DNA of 64,000 nucleotides from Citrus sinensis (GCF_022201045.2 NC_068564.1:28177001-28241000); one strand, 5' to 3'; shown: positions 22,901 to 35,920, counted from the stretch's first letter. Made by a program: numbers and translations. The notes: generated by a model not told the origin, from the sequence alone.

Positions 22901-24061
22901 AAAAAGGGTTACAAAAACTAAATGGGCCGGATCCAGTACGAATCCGAACCGTGCTTCATGCCTTCATCATTGTTTGTCGCTTATTATTTAATTTAATTTT
23001 TTAATTTTTCTAAATTCATCTTCTACTTTGTTTCTGTGTCCTTGTTTTGGATCTAAAGTTCTCAAACAAAGACTAGGAATCCTTGCAATAACAGTACTCC
23101 TTCGATCCAATCACCAGCCTTCTCTCTTAATCAACGCTTAATTTGGAGATTTTTCGCCCATTCTTCATCTGGGTCCTCTGTCTAATTTTCGTTGCGTGAA
23201 ATAATTTTTGATCAGGTAAATGTTGAAATATTTAGCGCTTCTTCTATGCTTCAGCTTGTTTGATCGATGTGTATGGTGATTTTTGTGATTGTTTGTTATT
23301 AATTTGTCTTTTTTAATGTTAAATTTGCTTTGTTGAATTTAATCGACTGTGGGGTATCTATAAATTTATGTGAGATTGTGTTACTAAGAGAAGCTGGCAT
23401 CTGGGTATTTCTTGTCATTACTATTGTGATTGAATTTGTGTTGGTGAGAGGAACTGGTGACTGGGATCCGTTGGTTTGTGTTGAGTGAACTGTGTATTTG
23501 AGAGAATTTAGGCAACTGGGTGCCGATGATTAGGCACTGGGCAAGTAGGTTTTATGTTACGTTCATTCAAATAAGTTTGCATTGAGGTGCTGGTTTCGAA
23601 TCAGTTGGTGTAGTTTAGCTGCTATCGAATTCTTGAAACATTACCCTCTCATTGTTTCTGAACATATAATATCCTCTGTTTCTAGGGTTGGATATTAGGA
23701 CTTTTGCCACAAGCTTTTGCTGGATGTTTTCTTTGTAAAGTTGTCATTATGGCACAAGTTTCATTGTTAATGTGCAGCTATGCTTATCCCTTTTTCTGTT
23801 GACTATTTAATAAATATATTGTTCAAGCTTTTCATCTTTTACTTTCTTGGTTAATAACTGTGATGCATGAGTCGTATGCAGTATTTAGTATCTGATTAGG
23901 GATCAGATTTACTTGTACTCCCTCATTATTCCATTTTCTTTGTGTTATGTTTTAATACTATTATTTTAGCGTGGATGCAATTGTTGTATTGCTTATTTTG
24001 GCAGGTTTAGATCATGGAAGCTTAATTTCGTGGCAATTAGGTCAAGTTATTTCAATCAACG
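22901..24061 (+). promoter_or_regulatory. SEC24A: Promoter, 5' UTR and leader intron of SEC24A
   Basis: A CT-rich leader (about 23,020-23,215) ends at ATCAG|GTAAAT, and the intron closes at TTGGCAG (24,001-24,004), giving a 789-base leader intron at 23,216-24,004. The second leader exon (24,005-24,061) carries a three-codon upstream ORF (ATG GAA GCT TAA, 24,014-24,025), 36 bases before the main ATG. Long leader introns that raise expression are common in plant housekeeping genes; the effect here is inferred. Confidence 0.6.
24014..24025 (+). promoter_or_regulatory. Minimal upstream ORF (Met-Glu-Ala-stop) in the SEC24A leader
   Basis: ATG GAA GCT TAA lies in the second leader exon. Its ATG context is ATCATGG (A at -3, G at +4), which is strong, so it could reduce initiation at the main ATG at 24,062 unless reinitiation occurs. 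If the true transcript starts downstream of 24,014 it would be absent. Confidence 0.55.
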
Positions 24062-27000
24062 ATGGGGACAGAAAATCCGGGTCGTTCAAGTTTTCCTGCT
24101 AGACCTTCTGCTTCGCCTTTTGCCTCTGCTCCTCCAACTGTGACACCATTCTCATCAGCTGGTCCTGTGGTTGGATCTGAAGCCTCTAGTTTTAGACCTG
24201 CTCCACCAGCTTCTCCGCAGACTGCTGCACCTTTTATGTCAGCTGCAGCTGGGGTTGGGTCAGATAGCTCTGGTTTTAGACCTTCTACACCACAAACAAG
24301 GTTTAATGATCCATCTGTCTCTTCTTCACCTATTACGTATGTCCCACCTACTAGTGGACCTTTTCAACGATTTCCAACACCGCAATTTCCCCCAGTGGCC
24401 CAAGCTCCTCCAGTACGTGGTCCACCTGTGGGACTGCCACCAGTTTCCCATCCTATAGGTCAAGTTCCAAACCCTCCAGTTCCACTTCGTGCGCAGCCAC
24501 CTCCAGTGCCGATGGGATCTCCAGTCCAAAGAGCCAATTTTGCACCATCCGGCGTGAATGTTCCTCAACCTTTGTCAGATTCCTCATTCTCAGCTTCCAG
24601 GCCTAATTCTCCCCCAGATTCATCTTATCCTTTTGCAAGACCCACTCCACAGCAACCTTTGCCTGGATATGTGACTACTCAGCCAAATGCGGTTTCCCAA
24701 GGGCCAACTATGCCGTCTTCTTTTCCTTCTCATCCAAGAAGCTATGTACCTCCCCCACCAACATCAGCTTCCTCTTTTCCTGCTCATCAGGGAGGTTATG
24801 TTCCACCAGGTGTTCAGTCGCAACATTCAGGGCCTCCTGTTGGTGTCATCCAAGGTTTGGCAGAAGATTTCAGTTCTCTCTCTTTTGGGTCTATTCCCGG
24901 ATCAATTGAGCCTGGGATTGATTTGAAATCACTGCCAAGGCCATTGGATGGTGATGTGGAACCAAATTCTTTAGCTGAGACATACCCCTTGAATTGCCAT
25001 TCCAGATATCTACGTCTTACTACTTCAGCAATACCAAACTCTCAGTCTTTGGTTTCAAGGTGGCATTTGCCTCTTGGAGCAGTTGTTTGTCCTCTTGCTG
25101 AACCTCCTGGGGGGGTTAGTGTCTCTTCAATTGAACTAGTTGAATTGGTAGTAGCTAAACATTTATTACAGAATTTATTCATGTTTCATTAATTGTGACT
25201 CTTCTTCTCTTCAGGAGGAAGTTCCAATAGTTAATTTTGCTTCAACTGGGATTATTCGCTGCAGAAGATGTCGCACATATGTGAACCCATATGTGACGTT
25301 TACAGATGCTGGGCGAAAGTGGCGCTGCAACATCTGTGCTTTGCTTAATGATGGTAAGCCTCAAAATTTTATAGAATCAAAGATCTGATCTGAAATGAAA
25401 AAAGTGGCTTTGTTAATTCTGTTAGCCACTATTTTGATTTTTAGTTTGATTACAAAACTTTCTTTGATGTGTATGGCCTTCATATACTCAATGCTTTCTA
25501 GTTAAATATAATTGATGATTCTATCTAATATTTTTGGTTGAATATTGTAAGATGAGTAAGCTCCTAATGATGAATTATGGGATAGAGTTTTGTTATTGAC
25601 TTGGATTTGTTTGTGAAACCTATTTTGTAATCTTTTCATTTGCTCTGTAGAGGATGCAACCCAATTTGTAGCAACTAATTGAGATTCTCTTTTGCTATGT
25701 CATAGTGTGATGCATTTTATTTGATGTTTGATAGTCACTCTCCTTTGTAGAACATGATTTTACTGTCTTTGCTGGTTACCTTTTTGTTGTATGCTTTATC
25801 TTTATAATGGAACACAGTTGACTTGCGGCTTTTATCTTTATTAATTGTTTTCAGTTGCAAGTTTACTCAATTTGGCAGAAAATGATTGTTCTTTGGTATA
25901 TTTTTTTACCATATCTTTTTTGGTCCAGGTAGATGCTAATTGACTTCATATTTTTGTGTTCAGTTCCTGGTGACTACTTTGCTCATTTGGATGCCACTGG
26001 CAGAAGAATTGATATAGATCAGCGACCTGAGCTTACAAAGGGTAGTGTGGAGTTTGTTGCTCCAACGGAGTATATGGTGCGGCCTCCAATGCCGCCCTTA
26101 TACTTTTTTCTCATTGATGTATCCATTTCTGCAATTAGAAGTGGAATGCTTGAGGTAAGGACTTGGAGCTTCGGATGCCCAAATATTACCATAAGATTTT
26201 GGGTTCTTTTTTTCTGATATATGGTTGTCGTGAATCTTATCTTGCAATGTTTGTATGACATTAGCACAGGTTATTTCTCCATCAGTTTTATGCATTCAAA
26301 TATGACAGCCATAGATCGACTTAGAAATTAGGTTCTTAAAGTGCTCATCCATTTGCATAATATCTAATAGATTCCTTGGCTTTGACCAAAGATTATTTTA
26401 TAGTTGCGCCCTCTGCAAGGTGTACAATGGTACAATGGATAAGATTGCGTCAATTGGGTTGCTTTGACCACTTCCTTCACTGAAAATGTAAGACTTGCAA
26501 GTATGTCTCTGTGCCTTGTCTGAGGTGGTAAGTAGGTGGGTGAGGTTTTGGTCAACTTTTGGGTCCATTACTGCCTTGTGGTGGTGGTGTTTCTGGTAGG
26601 AGGAGTGGGGATTTTTTTTTTTGTGTGGGGGGGGTGTTGTGGTGATAAAGTGGTGGTCTAATTGAGTTCTTCATTTTTTTGAGTGAAATTTATTGGACTT
26701 TTGTAATAGTCGATTGAACATGAATTGACGTTGACTCTTGGAACTGTTATCAGGTTGTTGCTCAAACTATCAAGTCATGTTTGGATGAGCTGCCTGGCTT
26801 CCCCAGAACTCAGATTGGGTTTATAACTTTTGACAGCACAATACATTTTTATAATATGAAGGCAAGCAACTTGTTACAATGAATTTTTTTTATTATCCTT
26901 TTTTGGGTAATACTTCAATCTTTCTCCTAATTACATGCTAAAATTACTTGTGATTTTTCCTTTGCAGTCGTCTTTGACACAACCTCAAATGATGGTCATT

Positions 27001-30000
27001 TCTGATCTAGATGATATATTTGTTCCATTGCCAGATGATCTCCTTGTCAACTTGTCTGAATCTAGAAGTGTGGTGGACACTTTATTAGATAGCTTACCCT
27101 CCATGTTTCAAGACAATATGAATGTAGAATCCGCTTTTGGTCCAGCTCTTAAAGCAGCATTCATGGTCATGGTTTGTATATTTCTCCCTATCTTGTCTCT
27201 TTGAATTTTTACAATTGATGAAGTAGTTTGTTTTGGTTTTCCTCTAAGATTTTACCAGTAATTTCCTTTCCACCAAAATGTGGTAGTTGATCCATTTCTT
27301 TTGTCATTTTAATCTTGTTGGGTGACTTGGTTATCCATTTCCTTTGTATTATTTCTCTCTTTGCCCCCCGCAGAGTCGACTAGGAGGAAAGCTACTTATT
27401 TTCCAGAACTCACTGCCTTCTCTTGGTGTCGGTTGTTTAAAGTTACGGGGTGATGATCTTCGTGTATATGGAACTGACAAAGAACATTCATTAAGAATAC
27501 CTGAAGATCCATTCTATAAGCAAATGGCTGCTGATTTGACCAAGTTCCAGATAGCTGTGAATGTGTATGCATTCAGTGATAAATACACTGATATAGCCTC
27601 CCTAGGTATGTGGCTGTTGTTCCAAGTAATATGGCTTCAAGTATAAAATATGATGTTAGTTTTTTAGTTTTTATCTTGGTAATTCTTGATGTTTGTCTTT
27701 GTTGTGCTGTGTGTTTCTCCATCTTGTACTTCTGTTTCGAAGCACCGAATTGTGCTATGATGGCCTATTTTTTCAATTGATTGTATGGAATGAGATAAAA
27801 AGAAGAACCTTGACGAGTTTATAGTGGAGACTTCTTTCACATCTATGGTCAAAGTGAAAGTTTGTGCTTCTCTGTAGGCATGATAACTATGGATTCCAGT
27901 GATGTGCCGTTCATTTTTATCCTTCACGACTGGGAAGCAGAAAATTGTATCTGTTGTTTAACTGTTTTTCTGTGCATCCGTATAATTCGTTGCGGTTTCT
28001 GTCCTTATGCTTGGGGGAATCTGTTGGGTGACCATATATAGCTGCACATTTAATCGTTTTCTGCCTACATACTTAGTTTGGGCAGATATTAATAAGTTTC
28101 TTTTGGCTTCTATTCGCAACTTGTCAGCAATTTGTAAATATTTTCCGACCAATACTAGGACACTTTTTTCCCTATTCCCTGCCTTCCAAAACAAAATTTG
28201 TTCATGATGGGCCGGTATTATTTTAGCTTTTCTCTTGTGATGTTTCAAAAACTTTTGGAGATAATTCTGATTAGTCCCTATTAAGGATTTTCCATGTGGT
28301 ATCTATATCTACTACCAGAATAATGGGGCATAATGGTTTTTGGATCCTGCTAAAGAGATCTGCTTTGCATATGTATATGTATTTCTTTTATCTTGAGCCT
28401 TTGAGTGTCGATTTTAATCCAATTGTCTAAATGTTTGTGAGATTTTTGTAATGCAGATTATTTTCTGTTTTCTCTTGACTAATTTCCTTTAAACCAATTT
28501 TAGTGAAAAGCATACAAACATGAATGTCTTCTGACGCGAATGATTGATTTTGTAGATTAGAAGTTAGATGAAAATGCAAAATTCTTATCATTGGATTATG
28601 TTGTCATTTGCTTTCTGGAAAAGAAATCCCTTTAGCAATGCTTTCTAAAACCTCTTTCAACTTCCTATTTCATTTGGATGCAGAAAAGTGTGACCTATTA
28701 AAAAACAAGAGATTTTGAGAATTTGACATGTTTCAGTAATCTCATTTTTATACAGGTACTTTAGCAAAATATACTGGAGGTCAGGTTTATTATTATCCAA
28801 GCTTCCAGTCCACCACTCATGGAGAGAGGCTGAGGCATGAGTTATCACGAGATCTTACAAGAGAAACTGCTTGGGAAGCGGTCATGCGTATAAGATGTGG
28901 AAAAGGTGTGCACAGTTTTGCTCAAAGATAGCCTGTACTATTTAATTGAAGATGCATGTATACATGATGATTTCTGGTTACTAGGCAAAGCTGATTCTTT
29001 TTGTTGTGCTTCTAGGGGTTCGCTTTACGAATTATCATGGCAACTTTATGCTAAGATCCACCGATTTGTTGGCACTCCCAGCTGTAGATTGTGACAAAGC
29101 ATTTGCAATGCAGTTATCTCTGGAAGAGACATTGCTGACAACTCAGACTGTATATTTCCAAGTTGCTTTGCTGTATCCTTTACAAGACATTACTGACAAT
29201 TATGAGTTTGCTTGTTTAATATCTTTTCATTGCATACTTTTTAAAGCCTGAAAAGCATATTATGTTCCACACACAAAAATCTGCTGGTTAATTTCCGTGT
29301 CATTTGTTTGCATAACTGTAGTTTTTGAGGGAAGTGAGAAATTAGTGTCCAACTGTTGAGATTCTTCTGCACAAATCATTGCTGGTTTCTCCTTTATGGT
29401 TATATTCTGTTTTATACAATCCATTCCTGAAACTCTTATACCAGGGCTAGTTCTGCTAAGGTGAATAAAAACTCAATTCTCCTTTTGTTTGAACAGTCAG
29501 GAGACTACGATTTTATTATTTCATGCTCTTGCTATTTGGCATATTGATTTATCTATTTTTTGTTAGGCATCGGTTCTCTTGTTTTTTTCTTCTATATTCT
29601 TTAAGACATTTATTCTTTCCTGTGGCCATCCCTCTCATTCTCCTGCCTTCACTTCATCTAGTCAGTGATGTCAGTTTTGCTCAATATATTTATCTTGTCT
29701 ATCAATATTCGTAAGGTAATAATATTTTTGGTGATAAAATTGTGCAAGTCCTTGTGTTCTTTAACAATAAAAAGATACACTGCATCTTGTGGAGAGAGGC
29801 GTATCCGGGTACATACCTTAGCGGCTCCAGTTGTTTCAAACCTTAGTGACATGTACCAGCAAGCTGACACTGGTGCTATTGTTTCAGTGTTTAGTAGGTT
29901 AGGTATGTGATCTACACCTTTATGCTGGAATTTCTTGTTTAATCAATTTTATTTTGTGATTAGTTCTTGATTTTTTTTTCTGTTGATAAAATGAAATAAT

Positions 30001-31324
30001 TTACAGCAATTGAGAAAACCTTGTCACATAAGCTGGAAGATGCACGAAATGCTGTGCAGCTAAGGCTCGTCAAAGCTCTGAAGGAATACCGAAATCTTTA
30101 TGCTGTGCAGCATCGCTTGGGGTCCAGGATGATATATCCAGAATCTCTGAAGTTTTTGCCATTGTATTGTTTAGCTATTTGTAAATCAACACCCATCCGA
30201 GGAGGGTATGCTGATGTTACACTGGATGAACGCTGTGCAGCAGGTTACACGATGATGGCATTGCCTGTTAAGAAGTTATTGAAGCTTTTATACCCCTGCT
30301 TGATTCGAGTTGATGAACATCTCTTGAAGGTAAAAATTCTTTGCAGTTTGCACATTTGAAGATTTTATAGTAGTCATGAACATTGTTCAAAGCTTTAATT
30401 GTTTGTCTGCATTTGATACATGCAGCCATCTGCTCAACTTGATGAGTATAAAAACATCATGAAGAGATTACCACTAGTAGCAGAAAGCTTAGATTCTAGA
30501 GGACTTTATATATTTGATGACGGTTTCCGTTTTGTTTTGTGGTTCGGTAGAATGCTCTCTCCTGATATAGCTATGAATTTGCTTGGCTCAGAGTTTGCAG
30601 CTGAGTTATCAAAGGTATGTTATGTCTTTGGTGTCCACAGATTGTTTCCAAGAATTTCTGACTATTACATGTTCAAATTTCATTTGCTAGAATTATCTTC
30701 TGTTTGGAAAGGATACCAACATTGATGTTGGTCTTCATCACAGATGGTCTGTTGTGGAGGAGGGTCTTATTATTGAAAAAAACTTGACTTTGAGTGTCAA
30801 TGTGAAAAATAACTGAAAATTGGGGGTTTTTTTTTTTTTTTTAATGTTGGTTATGGTTATTTTTAAAAATAAGATATGATGATATCAAAGTCAGAGAAAA
30901 GTGGAACTGTACTTGTTTCTAATTCATTTATTGTGATGGTTTTTTGTTTTCTTTGTATTACCTTTTGAGGGCTCAATGTTTTTTGAATGTTTATCTTGAG
31001 AATACTCACTTTTTCCAGTTTCTCCTAGATGCTACACGATGTGGCTGTAATGAACTCACCTGGTATTGTTTCTTTGTTAATGAGAATCAGGTTATGCTTA
31101 GAGAGCAAGATAATGAAATGTCAAGGAAGCTATTGGGGATCCTGAAGAAGCTTAGAGAGCAAGATCCTTCCTATTATCAGCTGTGTCAACTTGTAAGACA
31201 AGGTGAACAGCCCAGAGAAGGTTTCCTTCTTCTTGCAAACCTTGTTGAGGACCAGATCGGGGGCTCCAATGGTTATGCAGATTGGATTATGCAGATTCAT
31301 CGCCAAGTACTGCAAAACCCATAA
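24062..31324 (+). CDS. SEC24A: SEC24A, COPII coat cargo-binding subunit
   Basis: Twelve coding exons: 24062-25114, 25215-25353, 25964-26154, 26754-26861, 26968-27171, 27374-27605, 28756-28905, 29016-29172, 29775-29902, 30007-30329, 30426-30614, 31091-31324. They join in frame to 1035 residues, the size of plant SEC24A. SEC24 pairs with SEC23 on ER exit sites and selects cargo for COPII vesicles. Seen: a Pro/Ser-rich N-terminus (1-290), a zinc finger C367-x2-C370...C389-x2-C392, the trunk (about 430-680, [11 protein letters not shown]), beta-sandwich, helical and gelsolin-like domains ([20 protein letters not shown]). Most introns are GT-AG; 26,862-26,967 is GC-AG and 29,173-29,774 has U12-type signals. 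A possible 3' UTR intron is 31,332-31,738. Confidence 0.95.
26862..26967 (+). other. GC-AG intron in SEC24A
   Basis: The donor is ATGAAG|GCAAGC and the acceptor TTTGCAG|TCG. Joining gives FYNMKSSL, continuous with the family. GC donors are a minor U2 class that usually has, as here, an otherwise perfect AG|GCAAG match. No GT within the frame offers an alternative. Confidence 0.85.
29173..29774 (+). other. U12-type (minor spliceosome) intron in SEC24A
   Basis: The donor is TTGCT|GTATCCTTTAC, matching the U12 consensus RTATCCTT. A branch-site match TTCTTTAAC (29,757-29,765; consensus TTCCTTAAC) lies about 11 bases before the acceptor AAAAAG|ATAC. The acceptor lacks a polypyrimidine tract, as expected for this class. 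Joining CT|A TAC ACT gives FQVALLYTASCGE in frame. Confidence 0.85.
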
Positions 31325-33506
31325 TATACAGGTAAAAACTTCTAATTTTGGTTTATTAATTTAGCCGAATTGGCTGATGCTTTAAAAGTTGTTGCCCTTT
31401 GGTACATGCTATGTGATATTTTTCTATTGGATGAGTTAGATATACAGGCTAGTATAGTTGTTACAGACAAGTTCTTATGTGAAGTTGAGGCTTTTCACTT
31501 GTATTGTTTAAGGTATTGGTTCTACAATAGCCGTATACAATGATTACTTTTGATAAAGTTAAAGTTTACGTGGAATATCAATTTTTTTTTAATTCAATCA
31601 ACTTAAGGCTTTGAAGTGACCAAGCATGCAAATATTAGTATATCTTGTACTAGAATGAATGTGTTTTTGGAGATTCATTTTGATGGCATTATTCACTTAG
31701 TCTCAAGTTTTAAGTTTTCTTTTTTGGTCATCATGTAGGTGAAAAATGAGGCTATGAAGTGCTTCGTTTGCTTTATCCTGCTAAATTTGAAAAATTATTT
31801 GGCAACATTTATGTTGTAAAAGAATTCCCACAGATCTTGCTTAAATGCCGCGGAGGATTATCAGTAGATTGTTCTGTGCTCTTCATCGACGAGTGATCAG
31901 ATGTTATGTTCAACGGCATAAATAAAAATTTGATTTCAGATACTCATTCCCTACAAAATGTGGATGGTTGAGTTAATGATATTGATCACCAGACAGATTT
32001 TCAGAGAACATTATGCTGGTTTACTATGAGCTTCAATAACTAGGGGAGATGTACTTTTTAGTGATACATTGTTTTGAAAGCAGTTTTCATTTGGAAACCC
32101 AACAGATTACAATTTTATGTGATAGCTTAAATTATTGTCAGCAATTTTTTTATCTGTCATACTTGGAGAACGTTTTAGGCATTTGTTTGTTTAGTGAGGA
32201 GGTGTGTCCAACTTGCTTGGCATTGTTAATTAATACTCAATTTTGGTCTAATATTTGAAGCAAGTTTTGTTTCTGCTTTTCTGGGTTTCGAATGGGGTTT
32301 ACTTTTGATAAAGAGTGAGTCCTTTTTACTATCTTGTGTCTGCAATAATAAGAAGAAAGTTGGTAACTGTTTATATGGCCGGCGGTTAAAAAGTGTTTGG
32401 ATATAGTAGCAGCACTTTCCATAATCGCAGTCTTGCTTTAAATAGACCACGTTTCTACCTGTTGGAGCCATTTCAAATTTTAAAGCAAGTTCAGAACATG
32501 AGAGAAAAGAACCATTTATAAAGTGATTAATACTAAATTTTTCGAATTAAAAAGATTCTTATTTAGAAACTAAAAGATAACTCAAAATTGAGAAATCTAT
32601 TGGCGTCAACTTGGCGGCAACAAGTTTTTTATTTTATTTTATTTTATTAAAATAAGAGTTTAAATTTTTAAAAAATATAAATTTCAATGCATTAAAATAC
32701 ATTGGAGTGTATATTTTTTCTTTTATTTTATTAAAATAAAATAAAGGTTCTTTTATTAAAAATTACTTTGGTGGTTGCAATGTACAATTATTGTACAAAC
32801 AACAATATGTAACTAACTCACCATGAACCTCATCTCAACCCTCTAATCCCAAAGTAAATTTATGGGGTAAGTTTGTCATTAATTTAAAATTTGAGTCAAC
32901 TTTATAAATAGTTTAATTTTTATTTACTCTTGTGTAAGTGATTGAGGCAGAGTTACTAAATTAAAGTGAACTCTCTATCATTCCTTTTATTTTTATTTCT
33001 TTTACGTTAATCTCTATCATTTCTCTTGTTGTATTGTATGTAAACTGATGGTATTTTTTTTTTTTGGGGGGGGGTGATTAGGAATAAACTGATGCTTGTC
33101 TAATACAAAGGTAACCATACCATTTTCTTTCTTGTTTACCATGGCCCTTAGGAATTACTTTTTATTGTTTCATCTTTCTAATATTCTAAAAACTTAAAGG
33201 GGCTCAGCGAAAGTTTCCAGAAATAACTTGAGTAAAATAAAATAAGAAAAATAGAGTAACTACTCTGCGGTTCGGTGCTCTGCTTCAAACCTTAAATCAA
33301 AGGAAATTCTTTCGTCCCATCTCATCAAAGAGCATCACTTACCAAATTCCTTTTTCGTTACGAATCTTGTTTGTCATCCAAAAAATCAAATTTTTCTTTC
33401 TAAAAGTCTTTCCTTTACGTTTATTACTGTCTATATTTTCCTCTTCTCGTTGTGGAATTTTTAAGTTTCATAATTGGGATTGAGAATCTTGTATCTTCGA
33501 CGAACG
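31325..33506. other. SEC24A 3' UTR and intergenic DNA
   Basis: The stop TAA (31,322-31,324) is followed within eight bases by ACAG|GTAAAA; with the acceptor CATGTAG (31,731-31,738) this suggests a 3' UTR intron. AATAAA-like signals occur near 31,919. Beyond about 32,300 the DNA is AT-rich with ATTTTATTTTATTTT and its inverse AAAATAAAATAAA (32,626-32,650 and 32,727-32,746). A CT-rich leader for the next gene begins near 33,300. No gene is seen. Confidence 0.5.
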
Positions 33507-34895
33507 ATGGGTAACCCAGATACAAACTGGGAAGAGGCGTTTAATCGTTTTGAGCAAGCCGTAGTTTCTGGGAGTGAAGCTTTGCAGGTAAAGGCTATCA
33601 CGAAGCTTGCCCGTGTCTCTAAATTTGCCCCACAAGATATATTAGCAGCCACTATTCCAATCCTTGCGAGGCTTCTTGGTGAAAATAACTTTTCAGGTAA
33701 TTTGACTCGTTCCATCCAACAAGCAGCTGCTTATTGCTTAAAACAAATTGCTTCTCAAGCTGATGGCGCGTTGGCTACTGAGATAGGCCAATCTGGTGTT
33801 ATAAATTCTGTATTGAGGTTGTTTCCACAATCTGATGATAGTTTGAGAACTATTTTAGTAAAATGTTTAAGGGTTTTTGTCACATTTGGAAATGAAAATA
33901 GGGTGATTGTAGCTAGGAATGGCGGGTTGGAGATTGTTATTGATTTGTTGAATTCATGTAATGATGGTACTAGGAGGTATTTGTTAGAAATTTTGAGTGC
34001 ATTGGCATTGTTGAGAGAGGTTAGGAGGATTCTTATTTGTTTAGGCGGTTTAAGATATCTTGTAGAGGCGGTTAGTTTTGGTAGTATGGTTTCTAGAGAA
34101 AGAGCTTGTCAGGCTATAGGGTTACTTGCGGTTACTGGGCGTGCTAGACGTTTGCTTGTTGAGTTGGGTGTGATTCCGGGTCTTGTGGAGTTGTTTCATA
34201 TTGGAGATTGGACGACAAAGTTGGTTGCTGGTAACACTCTTGGCGTGGTAGCGGCTCATGTTGAGTATATTACGCCAGTTGCTGAAGCGGGGGCGATTCC
34301 TTTATATGCTGAGCTACTTCAAGGACCTGATTCTACTGGTAAAGAAATTTCTGAAGATGTGTTTTGTATATTAGCTGTTTCTGAAGCGAATGCAAATGCA
34401 ATTGCTGAACACTTGGTGAGGATTCTTAGAGAAGGTGACAATGAAGCAAATGCTGCTGCTGCTGATGTTTTGTGGGATCTTGCAGGTTACAAGCATTCAG
34501 TACCTGTTATTAGAAACTCGGGTGCAATCCCGATCCTAGTTAATCTTTTGAGAGGTGAAAATGATGAGGTTAGGGAAAAGGTATCTGGAGCTATTGCCCA
34601 ATTAAGTTATAATGAGGCAGACCGAGTAGCACTTGCTGATGCAGGGGCAGTGCCAATTATGATAGAGTTGTTGCATGATGAGTCAGAAGAGCTGAGGGAT
34701 AATGCTGCAGAGTCACTTATAAATTTTTCTGAAGATCCACTACAGCACGAGAGAATATCTGAAGCAATTGGCATTCCGTCATTTCAGAGTATGCAAAGTA
34801 GGCTTACTAGAATTCGTGCTTCTGATGACCTGATGGCTAGGTCCATGAGAAGGATGAGCATCGAGCAACTCACTTGGGACCCAGATCTTGTGTGA
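33507..34895 (+). CDS. Armadillo (ARM) repeat protein, intronless
   Basis: A 462-residue protein in one exon. Tandem ARM-type helical repeats run from about residue 25 to 425; clear units include GAIPILVNLLRGENDEVREK and GAVPIMIELLHDESEELRDN, each with the Gly-Ala-Ile/Val-Pro start. No U-box, F-box or kinase domain is visible, and no signal peptide or membrane segment. The C-terminus is basic (LMARSMRRMS). ARM repeats form a superhelix for protein binding; the partner cannot be told from sequence. The first ATG (ACGATGGG) is used; the frame is open slightly further upstream but has no ATG there. It resembles the plant ARM-superfamily proteins of unknown role. Confidence 0.85.
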   Translation: MGNPDTNWEEAFNRFEQAVVSGSEALQVKAITKLARVSKFAPQDILAATIPILARLLGENNFSGNLTRSIQQAAAYCLKQIASQADGALATEIGQSGVINSVLRLFPQSDDSLRTILVKCLRVFVTFGNENRVIVARNGGLEIVIDLLNSCNDGTRRYLLEILSALALLREVRRILICLGGLRYLVEAVSFGSMVSRERACQAIGLLAVTGRARRLLVELGVIPGLVELFHIGDWTTKLVAGNTLGVVAAHVEYITPVAEAGAIPLYAELLQGPDSTGKEISEDVFCILAVSEANANAIAEHLVRILREGDNEANAAAADVLWDLAGYKHSVPVIRNSGAIPILVNLLRGENDEVREKVSGAIAQLSYNEADRVALADAGAVPIMIELLHDESEELRDNAAESLINFSEDPLQHERISEAIGIPSFQSMQSRLTRIRASDDLMARSMRRMSIEQLTWDPDLV

Positions 34896-35920
34896 TTGTT
34901 TTCTTGGTACCTCTTGAGTCTTGAATCTCTGCACTTTTTGAAATGTGTGCAGATGAAATTCTTTATCCCTTTGGGCCATTTTGTATCTGTGTTTGATAGT
35001 TTGGACTGAGTAATTCATCTGCATATTGCTATTTGAGTTGCTGAAGGGATTGCCGTTTGCATCATTTGTCAATTAAAAGGTAGCATGTGAGATGGATTTA
35101 ATTCTTTTGTATATGTCTTCCATAATGCTATATATTGATAAGAAAACTATTTGTATTAAAAAATAATTGATTTCATATTACCAATTGACTTTCTTTTTAT
35201 TCAAACAGACATCTTGTAGTAAGTAATTTCTCCTTGTCACTTTGCTGAACTTGGTTATAGGTACTGTATGAGGCATTACTATGTAAGGTATTCTTAGGTA
35301 ATGAATTAACTCATAATGTCTAGTCTGGATCATTTAGTGCGGGTCGTACTGGGGTGGAATGCACACGCGCTCTCACGTGGCTGCCTCACTTCCTCTTTCT
35401 TCTTTGTGATAAAATGGAAATATAAAATGCGCTCATGACAGCGTGTTGAGAGTATGAAGATTATGAAAATCCTTAGAAAAGCAGAACAGGGTGAACAAGC
35501 ACATCAAAAGTTCCATTATTTTATTTCACATGGTCGAATTATCTTTGTTTGAGAAGCCTTGAACTTTCTGCTTCATTGATACGGCACATGTTTCACGATT
35601 AGGTCCTATTTATTCATCCACATTTGATACAACAAGTCAACCAAATCACTGATGCATGGAAATTAATTAAACACAGAAAGACAATGTTGCAAGTAGCACA
35701 AGACATTTTGAATTTACCAGAAATTGGGATTAAAATGAAAAAGCTAGAGAAGGAGAAAGAAGATGAAAAAAAAAATGCTAAAGATTATTTCCGTCCCTCT
35801 TCACATGAGGATACAAGTTCTTGGTGAAGGGTCATAAACCACTGCACATAATCCACACGGACTTTGTTGACAGCTTGATGCACAATGTGTAATCGGGCTC
35901 GGACTTGGACTTGACGGTTT
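34896..35920. other. Space between convergent ARM and HMA genes
   Basis: It holds the 3' UTR of the ARM gene and, on the minus strand, the 3' UTR of the HMA gene. A 67-codon plus-strand Lys/Glu-rich frame at 35,624-35,827 (EKEKEDEKKNAKDYF) has no recognisable domain and overlaps the expected minus-strand UTR, so it is probably chance. Confidence 0.45.

Noticed and set aside
30944..31324. Single long SEC24A terminal frame starting at 30,944
   Set aside because: The upstream half is intron sequence; the acceptor GAGAATCAG at 31,090 gives the family-like junction ELSK-VMLREQD.
33474..33506. Upstream extension of the ARM protein
   Set aside because: It begins with TTG; the first ATG in frame is 33,507.
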